In this document: piece after piece, positions 20,211 through 28,513 of the stretch
How the letters are laid out: each line of letters starts with the position of its first letter
Numbering within the stretch: the stretch's first letter is position 1
Assembly (NCBI RefSeq): GCF_045862745.1
Contig: NZ_BQXN01000027.1
Coordinates: 1-28,513 of the forward strand
Length of the DNA: 28,513 bases
DNA from: Furfurilactobacillus entadae
GTDB lineage: Bacteria; Bacillota; Bacilli; Lactobacillales; Lactobacillaceae
Direction: 5' to 3'
The notes under the pieces: model-generated
Told to the model about the DNA's origin: nothing
Database searches by the model: none
The model's input: the letters and a program-made list of their open reading frames with translations, nothing else
Made by a program: the position numbers and the translations under genes

Positions 20211-23200
20211 TTGGTAAAAGTTCAAAATGAAATGGCGACAAAGATCGCTATAGACACTGTCAGTGCTACTAGCAGTATGAGCGGGCTAACTAATGCTGTT
20301 CGTTCCGGTATAAATGCATGGAAGGCTGATGAAGTCGCTTTAAAATCTGTTGGCGACAGTATGGGCGCGGCTCAAGCTAAATTTGATGGCCTGGGCAATG
20401 TAATTGATCTTCAAAAGAAAAAGATTGATGAGCTGCGTACTCGTCAAGAAGGCTTAGACACTGCTAACAGACAAGATGCTGAAACGTACCTTAAACTTCA
20501 AAATCAGATCGACGGTGCTACACGGCAGTTAGCTTCATATGAAGCACAGCAAAACCGTTCTAAACAATCTCTGGAGTATTACACCAGCGGATTATCAGAT
20601 TTGCAACGTGGCTATAAAATGGCGTCCGAGGCGTCAGAAGCACACGTCAATCGATTGATAGCAGAAGGCCGTGCGTCGGATGCTGAAAAAGAAAAGCTGA
20701 ACGGTCTTAACTCTGCGATGAAGAATCTGACTGAGCAGCAGAAGCTTCAAGAAATTGAATTAGAAAAAATTGCTCATGAATCAGGCACTTCAAGCGAGGC
20801 ATACAGTCGGCAGAAAATTCGGATTGATGAGACTGCTAAAGCGTACGCTGAAGCGAAAAGCTCCGCTAAATCTCTTGAAGAAACTATTTCTCATGAACCT
20901 ACAACATGGTTCGGCAAAGCTCGGGTTAGTCTGGCTAATTTCCGGGGTGAATCACAAAAAGCCGAAAAATCTTCTAGTCGGCTTGGCGATATTATCAAAG
21001 GGTCCTTTGTGGGTACTGCGCTAACCAATGGCTTAAGCACAGTTACATCTGGGCTTAAAAACATGGTTAGTGAAGGGCTTCAATTTGCAGAAGCTGGCGA
21101 GAAAAACCAGGTAGCTTGGAAACAAATGGGTCTAAGCGCCGGTGATATTAAATATCTGACAATGGAGGTTGGTGAACTTAAAAAGGCCACGGGTTTTGCT
21201 GGCGGCGAAATTACTGCGCTGCAGAAGAAGTTTTATGGGATGACCCAATCGGAGGGCCTCACTGAAAACTTAACCCGTGGTGTTACAGCATTAGCCGTTG
21301 CGTCTGGTAAGGGTGCAGATAGCGCAGATGCGGTTGCTTCATCAATGCGCAAAATAAATGCGAGTGGGAAGTTAACTAGCCAAAGCTATCAAAAATTGAT
21401 TCAGCAAGTTCCGGCTCTGCCGGGCAAACTATCCGAAGCCTTGGGCATGACCAAGGACCAATTGGACAAAGCTGTTGCAGATGGATCAATCAGTAGCCAA
21501 AAATTCCAAGATGCAATCGTTAAAATTGGTGCTACTTCCGGCAAGACTTTCCAGGAGTTCGGAAAAACTTCTGACGGTGCTATTGCCCAGTTCAAAGGGA
21601 GCTGGCAATCCATTGAATCGGCTACTGCTAAACCAATTGTTGACGTTAAATCAAGTGGAATCGAATCTTTAACCAAGGTGATGAACTCTAAAGAAACGCA
21701 AAATATGTTTACTAATTTTGGTAAGGGTATAGCAGGAATGGCCGACGCGGCCGGCAAAGCGTTAGGGTATATTTCTGCACATCAAAAGGACATCGGCGGT
21801 GTTATTGGTAGTTTGACGACAATTACTAAATTGTTGTTCGACGGCGCTTGGGAGGTAGTGGCCGGTGTTGTTAGTGGAATTGCTGGTGCATTTGATAAGA
21901 TGGCTGGCAAAAGTAAGAGTGCACACGATCCACTAAAGAACATCGCTGAGGCTTTGGGATCAATTTCTAAGCATAGCGGGGCCATTAAAGCACTGGGCGG
22001 CATGATTTTGGGTGTAGTAGCAGCCGTAAAAATCTGGACAGCCGCTCAAGCAGCCCTAAATTTTGTCTTAAATGCTAACCCGATTGGGCTAATTGTAACA
22101 GCAATTGGGCTGTTGTCTCTGGGTTTGTTCGAGTTGTATAAGCACAACAAAAAGTTCCGTGACGTTGTTAATGGCATTGGTAAAATTGTGTCTAAGGTTT
22201 TTGGTGGAGTGGTTAAAGTTGTCAAAGGTGCATTTAGTTCCATCGGCAAGTTGTTTACCGGTAAATATGGTTGGGAAAAATCAATTGGCAAGAAGTTCGG
22301 TGCCGTTGGCGATACAACCAAAAAAGGTATGTCTAACCTGGGCAAACACGTTCATGACGGGCTGTCTTTAGCCGGTAAATTCTTTACCGGGGATCTCGGC
22401 TGGGAAAAAGCAATAAGTAAGCAGCTTAGTAACGTTGGTAAGTCTTTTCAAAAAGGCTGGAAATCATTTACTAATATAGTTGGTAAGCTATTTAAGGGAC
22501 TAGGCAAGGCTATGATTATCGCCATTGCGTTTCCTGTTGGCCTAGCAATGATTCTGTTAAAGCCGCTTGTTAAGATCTTTAGCAACGTCATTAGCGAGAT
22601 CGGTAAATGGTGGTCGAAGAACATCAGCAAACCGTTTGAAGATGGTTTTAAGAAGGTTGGTAAGTCAGTTGGAGGCTGGTGGAGCAGTAATATTTCTAAA
22701 CCCGTAAGCAAGGGTCTGGGAGACATCGGCCACAGCATTTCCGATGGATGGAGTTCATGGAATAAAACTCAAGAATCTTGGGCCAAGGGTATGTACAAGT
22801 ATTGGCAGAGCCATTGGGACAACATGAACAAAAACCTTGGTGCCAAATGGAATGACATGACCACAACCACTGGTAAATGGTATGACAATACAAACAAATC
22901 ATTCGGTAACTGGTCAAGCAACTTTAAAAAGAGTTGGGGCAGCCATTGGGACAATGTGAAGTCATCTTTGAGTGATCATTGGAACGATATGTATAACAAC
23001 AGTGATGTTTTTGGAAAGTCGTTACATGGATGGCTAGATACGTTTACAAGCACCTTTCAGAAAAATTGGAAAGGCTTTGGAGACGCCATTGGTGACATTT
23101 GGAGCTCTGCCTGGAAAAGTATTAAGAATATTGCACACGACGCTATGAAAGGCGTTGTTGATATTATTAACACCGGTATTAATGGGATTGATGATGTTAT

Positions 23201-24503
23201 TCATCTGTTTGGGGGCGATGCCAAAGCAATTTCCCCAATTAAATTTGCTAACGGTACAGCTAATGGTCGAGTTACACACAACATGATCGCCATGTTGAAC
23301 GATGGACACGATAGTCCTGAAACCGGCAATAAAGAAATGATCGTTAAAGCCGATGGCCGTAAACAAATTGTCCAGGGTCAAGATGTATTGGCACCGCTAG
23401 AAGCTGGTGATGCTGTTGTTAAAGCCAGCGATACTCGGGATTATATGTACGCACAGGGTGTTCATCATTTTGCCGATGGTACAGGGCTTTGGGATAGCAT
23501 TAAGTCATCTGTCGGTGGGGCAGCCAACTGGGTTGGTGATAAGGTCGGTGATGTCGAGAAGTGGATCGGCGACAAGACTAAAGCCGTTACCGAGTTCTTT
23601 AAAAATCCAGTTAAGAAGGTCACAGAGGTATTTGACCATTATATTAGCGGATTTAAGAAGATGGCACCTTTTACAGATGCCTTTGCTCCATCTGGCGGTC
23701 ATTACATTATTAAGCAAGGTGAGAGCTGGTTCAAAAAATTGTTCGACAAGCTAAACTCTGAAGGTGGTGACGGTGATTCACCAAAGGGGGCTTTGCCTAA
23801 GGATAAATTTGCAGACATTGCTAATCATGCCGCTGACTTAATGCACCAGTCGTTGTCAGGACACGATATTGACCGATTGTACTGGCAGGCATGGGATGAA
23901 TCGAATGTTGATCCTGCAACTGGTGGAGGAGTTGATGATCATGACGGTTCTGGATTACCCTACGGATTATTTCAATACAAGCTTGGAACCTGGAAGACTT
24001 GGGCCGTTAACGGCCACGCAAATATTCATTCTGCTTTAGATCAAATCATGGCCGTACTAAATGATTCTAATTGGCGAGGAGATTTAGCGCCAATTGGAAC
24101 GCGACGTGGATGGGGCCCAAGTGGGCATAGGATGATGGCTAATGGTGGGTTTATCTCACAAAATCAAATGATTGAAGTTGCTGAAGGAAACAAAAAAGAG
24201 GCTATTATTCCGATGGATATAACTAAGCGAAGCAGAGCAAATCAGTTATTGATGGAAGTCTTGGGAATGTTCGCTAGTGAAGACCAGCAAAACGATTATC
24301 ACGGGTCGAAAGAACGAAATGATGATGCAAATCAAGATACTGCTGTGGTAAAGCTCATGCAGAAAAACAATACGCTATTAGAGCAAAACAATACACTAAC
24401 AAATACGTTAATTAGTATTGTTCGCGCATTGGGAATCGATATGCCTAGTCTTGCCAATCACATGAGCAATTACCAAGCACTACGAGATTTTCAAGGGTCT
24501 TAG
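20211..24503 (+). CDS. Tape measure protein with lytic transglycosylase-like domain
   Basis: 1430 residues from TTG 20211 (GGAGGTG upstream). It sets tail length and carries an entry enzyme. About 30-220 is coiled-coil (KKIDELRTRQEGLDTANRQD); 290-480 is the TMP core (KATGFAGGEITALQKKFYGM, KINASGKLTSQSYQKL); two hydrophobic segments near 600-660 (KALGGMILGVVAAVKIW, LIVTAIGLLSLGLFEL). Two copies of FTGxxGWEKxI lie about 48 residues apart, then a Trp-rich stretch (840-980) with W at 11-residue intervals, a tape measure habit. A lysozyme-like domain (about 1200-1310) has YWQAWDESNVDP with E1230 as likely catalytic acid, GLFQ and GHANIHSALDQIMAV. It ends with a coiled region (NNTLLEQNNTLTN). Confidence 0.92.
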   Translation: MVKVQNEMATKIAIDTVSATSSMSGLTNAVRSGINAWKADEVALKSVGDSMGAAQAKFDGLGNVIDLQKKKIDELRTRQEGLDTANRQDAETYLKLQNQIDGATRQLASYEAQQNRSKQSLEYYTSGLSDLQRGYKMASEASEAHVNRLIAEGRASDAEKEKLNGLNSAMKNLTEQQKLQEIELEKIAHESGTSSEAYSRQKIRIDETAKAYAEAKSSAKSLEETISHEPTTWFGKARVSLANFRGESQKAEKSSSRLGDIIKGSFVGTALTNGLSTVTSGLKNMVSEGLQFAEAGEKNQVAWKQMGLSAGDIKYLTMEVGELKKATGFAGGEITALQKKFYGMTQSEGLTENLTRGVTALAVASGKGADSADAVASSMRKINASGKLTSQSYQKLIQQVPALPGKLSEALGMTKDQLDKAVADGSISSQKFQDAIVKIGATSGKTFQEFGKTSDGAIAQFKGSWQSIESATAKPIVDVKSSGIESLTKVMNSKETQNMFTNFGKGIAGMADAAGKALGYISAHQKDIGGVIGSLTTITKLLFDGAWEVVAGVVSGIAGAFDKMAGKSKSAHDPLKNIAEALGSISKHSGAIKALGGMILGVVAAVKIWTAAQAALNFVLNANPIGLIVTAIGLLSLGLFELYKHNKKFRDVVNGIGKIVSKVFGGVVKVVKGAFSSIGKLFTGKYGWEKSIGKKFGAVGDTTKKGMSNLGKHVHDGLSLAGKFFTGDLGWEKAISKQLSNVGKSFQKGWKSFTNIVGKLFKGLGKAMIIAIAFPVGLAMILLKPLVKIFSNVISEIGKWWSKNISKPFEDGFKKVGKSVGGWWSSNISKPVSKGLGDIGHSISDGWSSWNKTQESWAKGMYKYWQSHWDNMNKNLGAKWNDMTTTTGKWYDNTNKSFGNWSSNFKKSWGSHWDNVKSSLSDHWNDMYNNSDVFGKSLHGWLDTFTSTFQKNWKGFGDAIGDIWSSAWKSIKNIAHDAMKGVVDIINTGINGIDDVIHLFGGDAKAISPIKFANGTANGRVTHNMIAMLNDGHDSPETGNKEMIVKADGRKQIVQGQDVLAPLEAGDAVVKASDTRDYMYAQGVHHFADGTGLWDSIKSSVGGAANWVGDKVGDVEKWIGDKTKAVTEFFKNPVKKVTEVFDHYISGFKKMAPFTDAFAPSGGHYIIKQGESWFKKLFDKLNSEGGDGDSPKGALPKDKFADIANHAADLMHQSLSGHDIDRLYWQAWDESNVDPATGGGVDDHDGSGLPYGLFQYKLGTWKTWAVNGHANIHSALDQIMAVLNDSNWRGDLAPIGTRRGWGPSGHRMMANGGFISQNQMIEVAEGNKKEAIIPMDITKRSRANQLLMEVLGMFASEDQQNDYHGSKERNDDANQDTAVVKLMQKNNTLLEQNNTLTNTLISIVRALGIDMPSLANHMSNYQALRDFQGS

Positions 24504-24516
24504 AAAGGTTGATTAA

Positions 24517-25347
24517 ATGGAATTAGGACATTTGTTTATTCAGAAAAGAGGGCAGCCAGAGATTGATCTGGCGACTGCTGTTGATAATATTGACGTGCTA
24601 AAAGTTGATGTTGGATCACCACAGATCACACCACAGTATTTAACAATTGCAGGATCAGATGGTGAACAAATTCAAACGGTAAACTACAATCCGTCTTTGA
24701 TTACGGCCCATCTTAATATTGAATCTGGATCGGCCGAGGACTTTAATGTAGCGATGGACGACGTTTACAGACTGCTTATGTCACGGGAGCTAGTTAGGAT
24801 ACGCGACGGTGTTGAGCCCTTTAAATGTGCGTATGTTATTCCCAAACCATTCGACGTATCACAAGCAGATGGCATGTATGATACGGCTTTCGATATTCAG
24901 TTTGATAATCCATATGGATTTCGGTTTAGTTTGAAAAATTCAGATGATATTTTTAGCCAAGATGAGCTTATAGGGCTGGGAATGCACTTGCCTTTGCGAG
25001 AAGTTCCTTTCAACTTTTTGAGCAATAATTTTAACGTTTACAATCCCAGTGATGTAGCCATTGATCCTTACGTAAATCGTCATCAACTTAGAATTACAGT
25101 TAAAGGCAGTGGAGCATTTACACTAACGAACACAACTAATAACACCAGTATTCAATGTAAACACGTTTTAACGGGTACAGACACGTTCGTGCTTGATGGT
25201 GTTCGATCGTATTTAAATGGTAATTCAATTGGATCAGAAACAGATTTTGGACACTTGCAACTTGAACAAGGAAACAATCAGATTGCGATGACAGGCTTGA
25301 ACAATCCAAACGTGACGTTTAGTTTTCCGTTTATTTATTTGCGATGA
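24517..25347 (+). CDS. Distal tail protein (Dit, Sipho_tail family)
   Basis: 276 residues. The N-terminal half has the Dit pattern (EIDLATAVDNIDVLKVDVGSP, VNYNPSLITAHLNIESG, VYRLLMSRELVRIRDGVEPF, IPKPFDVS) and the C-terminal half a beta-galectin-like piece (NVYNPSDVAIDPYVNRHQLR, ITVKGSG). It forms the hub on which the tail tip is built. It follows tape measure and overlaps the tail lysin by 4 bases (ATGA), the usual order. Confidence 0.88.
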   Translation: MELGHLFIQKRGQPEIDLATAVDNIDVLKVDVGSPQITPQYLTIAGSDGEQIQTVNYNPSLITAHLNIESGSAEDFNVAMDDVYRLLMSRELVRIRDGVEPFKCAYVIPKPFDVSQADGMYDTAFDIQFDNPYGFRFSLKNSDDIFSQDELIGLGMHLPLREVPFNFLSNNFNVYNPSDVAIDPYVNRHQLRITVKGSGAFTLTNTTNNTSIQCKHVLTGTDTFVLDGVRSYLNGNSIGSETDFGHLQLEQGNNQIAMTGLNNPNVTFSFPFIYLR

Positions 25348-26969
25348 ACACAAAAGATAAAATCGTTATTCAGGACTCTAAACGCCTGTACACAGAGATC
25401 TTGGCTAACGTTGATTTTGATAGTTTTGAAAAAACATGGCAAAAAAACAGTGAACTTCAACTCGACTTTACGGCTTATGATGATTCATCAATAGCTTTTG
25501 ATTTATTAGAGGTAGAGAGCTCTGTTTGGTATGACAGCCAAGAATACATCACTAAACAGGTTACGGATGACTTTAAAGACGGCCAACGGATTAAGACGGT
25601 GACTGCTACACACGTCTTTTATCAGTTGAATTACCGACGGCAACGGAATAAAAAGGATGGCGCTCAATCGTATTCCATTAATTCTGCACTAGATTTTCTG
25701 TTGGACGGTATAAACACTGGTTTTTCTTATCAAATTCACGGTGATTTTGGTGACCAAACGTTAACTGACTTTGGCAACTGTTCTCTAAGCGACGGATTGA
25801 GTACCATTATGGAAAACTTCCACGTCTACGCATATTACCCCGACAACTACGTTATTAATATTTACGACGAAAAGAATTTTACGCAGGATACTGATAACGT
25901 CTTTAGATATCGGAATAATACAGAAGAAGTTCAAATGCAGTACGATTCAACAACCATTGTAAATACTGTGATGGCCTCATCATCAGTTACGCGCGATGTA
26001 ACAAATACAACGACGACCGGGGGCAATGGGCAGGATAAGATTGAAGCCATGATTAACTGGGGCGAACAGCAGAAAGGCGCCAGTTATTCAATGGCTGCTA
26101 GAACGGGGCCAAACTCGTTCGATTGTTCTGGATTTGTTTGGTCGTGCATGAAGGCAGCGGGTTTTAGTGTCTTAAATTATGCTTGGGCAACGCCTTACAT
26201 GGATAGCGATGTTACTGGTGCACATACCTACCTTGATCAAGTTGATTTGAATGATGCGCAACGCGGCGATGTAGTTGTTACCGGTGGAGCGAGTGGTGGC
26301 GGTGCAAATGGGCACACTTTTATCTTGTTAGAGAAGTTTCACGGTGACGACACAAAGGTATTACAGTGCTCATATCCAGTGGGGGTGAATGACACTGGAA
26401 CTTATAAATATGCCTCTGTTGACGGTCAAGTAGTAGTTGGACGACCTAAGGGAGTGACTGAATCTAGTACAGAATCAGAAACAACACAGGTTCCCGTATT
26501 CGATCCCTTTATTGTTGTAAACGATGACAGCGTTACACGGTGGGGTGAACGTGATGGAGATGATGTTAGTTCTGATTCAATTGATAATCCTGATGCCATG
26601 AAGGCCTACGCACTTAGTCAGATGCAAAGTGAACCGAGTTCAACGATTACGTTAACGCTGGCAAGTAGTGAGGTCCCTAACCCCGGCGACAAGTGGACGT
26701 TGCAAGTGTTGGCAGCTGATTATCAAACAACTGTTGAAACCGTTGCAATTCAATCATTTCCGTTTAGTCGTAAACCAGCACAAATAACTCTCAATAATTT
26801 ACGTCGCAATTTTTTTGATAGTCTGTCAGCCAATCAAAGACAGATTACCAGTATTAAGGATGGGTTAGTGAAAATTAAAGACAGTACAAACGAAGCTCTC
26901 TATACTAACGCGATGATCACAGATCAAGATACTATCCAGGCGTTGCAAGAAATGGGAGGTGGATCGTAA
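25344..26969 (+). CDS. Tail-associated lysin with nested NlpC/P60 domain
   Basis: 541 residues. Residues 1-215 are the prophage endopeptidase-tail domain (Tal): ILANVDFDSFEKTWQKNSEL, ATHVFYQLNYRRQRNK, YINSALDFLLDG. An NlpC/P60 peptidase is inserted at about 230-360: catalytic C261 in FDCSGF and H324 in GHTFILL, with RGDVVVTGG between. The tail domain then resumes (about 390-541: FDPFIVVNDDSVTRWGERDG, NPGDKWTLQVLAADYQTTVE). It cuts peptide stems of peptidoglycan during infection and forms part of the tip. Note the interrupted host domain, unlike C-terminal attachment in many relatives. Confidence 0.88.
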   Translation: MNTKDKIVIQDSKRLYTEILANVDFDSFEKTWQKNSELQLDFTAYDDSSIAFDLLEVESSVWYDSQEYITKQVTDDFKDGQRIKTVTATHVFYQLNYRRQRNKKDGAQSYSINSALDFLLDGINTGFSYQIHGDFGDQTLTDFGNCSLSDGLSTIMENFHVYAYYPDNYVINIYDEKNFTQDTDNVFRYRNNTEEVQMQYDSTTIVNTVMASSSVTRDVTNTTTTGGNGQDKIEAMINWGEQQKGASYSMAARTGPNSFDCSGFVWSCMKAAGFSVLNYAWATPYMDSDVTGAHTYLDQVDLNDAQRGDVVVTGGASGGGANGHTFILLEKFHGDDTKVLQCSYPVGVNDTGTYKYASVDGQVVVGRPKGVTESSTESETTQVPVFDPFIVVNDDSVTRWGERDGDDVSSDSIDNPDAMKAYALSQMQSEPSSTITLTLASSEVPNPGDKWTLQVLAADYQTTVETVAIQSFPFSRKPAQITLNNLRRNFFDSLSANQRQITSIKDGLVKIKDSTNEALYTNAMITDQDTIQALQEMGGGS

Positions 26970-28099
26970 TGTCAATGAGCGTGCAAGAAGCCGTTAAAAT
27001 TTTGGTTCCGTTACTTTGGGACACGAAAACTCATAAAGCTAGAGTTTACACGAAGGGTGAAGTAGATGCGTTAATTAAGCAGGTTACGGCCTCTATTCCT
27101 TCCAATTCAGTAACCATTGATGATGTTAAGAATGCCATCAATAACGCAATTGGTAAGATCGTATTTCCAGTGACTACTTGGGCCAGTATTCCAGATAAGC
27201 CAGATTTAGCCATTAAAGCAGATGTAGCTACCGCAGTCGGTGCAGTCAAAGTACCTGATGTGAGCGGTTTGGCCAAACAGTCAGACCTTGCATTAACCCA
27301 GAAGTACGGGTTGCCAATCAACTACTGGATTAACAAAACGCAGACAGTCGGAAAGTCATTAGATTCTAGTGGCCTGCCTACCGTCGTTAACGCTAAGGCA
27401 ATCACATCTGATTTGATTGCCTACGATTCAACGGCGCAATTAGTTTGTGTTGGCTGGGGTGCTGAACCTAACGACCAGCTGACTGTGGCTTACTTTGACG
27501 CCAACAAAAAGTTTTTAAGCTCTACAATTTGGACCATCACGGCTAAAGGCACCGGTGATCGCCCCCGCTCAATTATCGAGTTTTATAAATATGCAGTTGC
27601 TTCCACAGCCTACATTCGGATTAGTTGCGGGTACAGTAATTCACCACAATGCATGGTGGTTAGTGCTGTGTTTGAGCAACACGATTTTGTGCCAGCGTTA
27701 GCCGATTTGGAAGACAACCAGTACCCGATCGTGACGGATTTATCTTCAAACGTTACGCCATTTAATGCCAATTGGCAGGTTGGCAGTCCTGTTGTGGAAG
27801 AGGTTCGATTGTCAGCTAATAGTGGCTATTTAAAGGTCAACGCAACGATCTTAAGCGCAAGCGAACAAGCAGCCAATATTCAATGGGACGCCGTTAATAT
27901 CAATGGCATTGTTGGAACGCCTAAGCTTCCGGTTGATAAAGTGGTCGGTATTGGTGTGAGCCAAGTAAACGCCGGGGTTGGCAACGTGGTGATGTCTGGT
28001 TTAGTTACGGGCGGTGTGACGTTAGGTGCCACATACATGTTTAGTGTTAGTGGCAATTTTCCACGTGCGTTAGATGCGCGGATACCACTTAAATACTAG
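26969..28099 (+). CDS. Tail tip / baseplate protein (BppU-like or fibre base)
   Basis: 376 residues, ATG overlapping the lysin stop, ribosome site GGGAGGTGG. The N-terminal 100 residues hold a helical region then the VFPVTTWASIPDKPDLAIK linker, a trimeric-fibre style. The middle (IAYDSTAQLVCVGWGAEPND) and the C-terminal part (KLPVDKVVGIGVSQVNAGVG, ATYMFSVSGNF) are beta-rich and Gly-rich. It probably anchors the receptor-binding protein encoded next. Family is suggested by place and composition only. Confidence 0.65.
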   Translation: MSMSVQEAVKILVPLLWDTKTHKARVYTKGEVDALIKQVTASIPSNSVTIDDVKNAINNAIGKIVFPVTTWASIPDKPDLAIKADVATAVGAVKVPDVSGLAKQSDLALTQKYGLPINYWINKTQTVGKSLDSSGLPTVVNAKAITSDLIAYDSTAQLVCVGWGAEPNDQLTVAYFDANKKFLSSTIWTITAKGTGDRPRSIIEFYKYAVASTAYIRISCGYSNSPQCMVVSAVFEQHDFVPALADLEDNQYPIVTDLSSNVTPFNANWQVGSPVVEEVRLSANSGYLKVNATILSASEQAANIQWDAVNINGIVGTPKLPVDKVVGIGVSQVNAGVGNVVMSGLVTGGVTLGATYMFSVSGNFPRALDARIPLKY

Positions 28100-28114
28100 A
28101 GAGGAGGTATAGTT

Positions 28115-28513
28115 ACGACATTACTTGAGCAAACGCAACAGTATTCCTATTTAGCAATGACGTTCGATGAAATCAAATGGCCTGCTCCGACAATCAGTCA
28201 TTTAATCGCTTCGAATAATGGGGTCAACTGGACTGAGTTAAAGCAGTATGATTTTGGCTGGCGTGATCCNNNNNNNNNNNNNNNNNNNNNNNNNNNNNNN
28301 NNNNNNNNNNNNNNNNNNNNNNNNNNNNNNNNNNNNNNNNNNNNNNNNNNNNNNNNNNNNNNNNNNNNNNNNNNNNNNNNAATCAGTCATTTAATCGCCT
28401 CGAATAATGGGGTCAACTGGACTGAGTTAAAGCAGTATGATTTTGGCTGGCGTGATCCATCGATGGCACAGTCCGATGATTATTGGTACATCATTTATAC
28501 CGGCGGTATTGTT
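28115..28513 (+). CDS. Tail protein with glycosidase-like beta-propeller (GH43-like), partial
   Basis: The frame is closed by TAG 28097 upstream and no ATG, GTG or TTG follows GAGGAGGT at the right place; ACG 28115 is 7 bases away, and the next ATG (28157) lacks a ribosome site. The peptide starts TTLLEQTQQYSYLAMTFDEI. An Asp-box-like ASNNGVNWTELK and GWRDPSMAQSDDYWYIIYTG (the RDPS and YYLIYTG patterns of GH43 five-bladed propellers) suggest a sugar-binding or cleaving tail protein. It is interrupted by 111 N and leaves the window open. Confidence 0.6.
28192..28458. other. Assembly gap (111 N) flanked by duplicated 78-bp segments
   Basis: Bases 28192-28269 and 28381-28458 are 78-base copies differing at one position (T versus C in ATCGCYTCG). 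The distance from copy to copy is 189 bases, exactly 63 codons, so the reading frame is kept. Either an unmerged contig overlap with a variant base or a real tandem repeat; N length is an estimate, so frame agreement is only suggestive. Confidence 0.9.

Noticed and set aside
21401..23717. Long minus-strand frames inside the tape measure gene
   Set aside because: They are complementary shadows of a repetitive, codon-biased gene, without ribosome sites or recognisable domains.

Overview
The window is a contiguous piece of a cos-type, HK97-fold siphophage or prophage from a low-GC Gram-positive host, most likely a member of the Lactobacillaceae. The evidence is the gene order, the strong AGGAGG ribosome binding sites, the moderate GC content and the Lactobacillus-phage families (ArpU-like regulators, DUF806, DUF1056, a tail-tip protein with NlpC/P60). 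Every protein gene I can support is on the plus strand, packed with ATGA or TAATG overlaps. No integrase, repressor, holin or endolysin lies in the window, so lifestyle and lysis cannot be judged.

Layout. (1) 1-3639 is a replication and recombination module: the Gp157 tail end, a Sak4-like ATPase, a DUF669 protein with an SSB-like acidic tip, a replication initiator carrying four 11-bp iterons inside its gene, and a DnaB-type helicase. (2) 3636-9118 is an early accessory operon: YopX, a phage Dam methylase, a zinc-ribbon protein, an ArpU-like regulator, DUF3310, a DUF1064 nuclease, small membrane proteins and many unrecognised genes. (3) 9119-10494 holds a second ArpU-like regulator, then about 865 bases of structured non-coding DNA with three abnormal tRNA-like elements, a tandem hairpin repeat, an assembly gap and a strong terminator. 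A divergent minus-strand promoter/terminator pair, a candidate ~52-nt antisense RNA, sits on the leader of this second ArpU gene. (4) 10495-17962 is a small HTH gene, HNH endonuclease, terminase subunits, portal, ClpP-like protease, major capsid protein and head-tail connectors. (5) 17968 to the end is the tail: completion proteins, tail tube, frameshifted assembly chaperones, a 1430-residue tape measure with a lysozyme-like domain, distal tail protein, tail-tip hydrolase and two receptor or fibre-type proteins, the last cut by a gap and by the window end.

How the parts work together. The initiator probably melts DNA at its own internal iterons and loads the helicase. SSB-like, ATPase, DUF1064 and Dam proteins handle replicated and recombining DNA. 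The second ArpU regulator is placed to switch on the packaging and structural operon. HNH plus the terminase subunits package DNA into the HK97 head, and the tail carries two peptidoglycan hydrolases for entry.

Most unusual observations: (a) three genes (helicase, small terminase, last tail gene) have good Shine-Dalgarno sites but ACG where ATG would be expected; (b) the candidate antisense RNA at 9135-9187, whose hairpin pairs better as minus-strand RNA; (c) the cluster of tRNA-like structures with 8-bp acceptor-like stems and misproportioned anticodon regions; (d) a possible +1 frameshift extension of the capsid protein; (e) two N-gaps flanked by duplicated sequence, which may be assembly overlaps or real tandem repeats.
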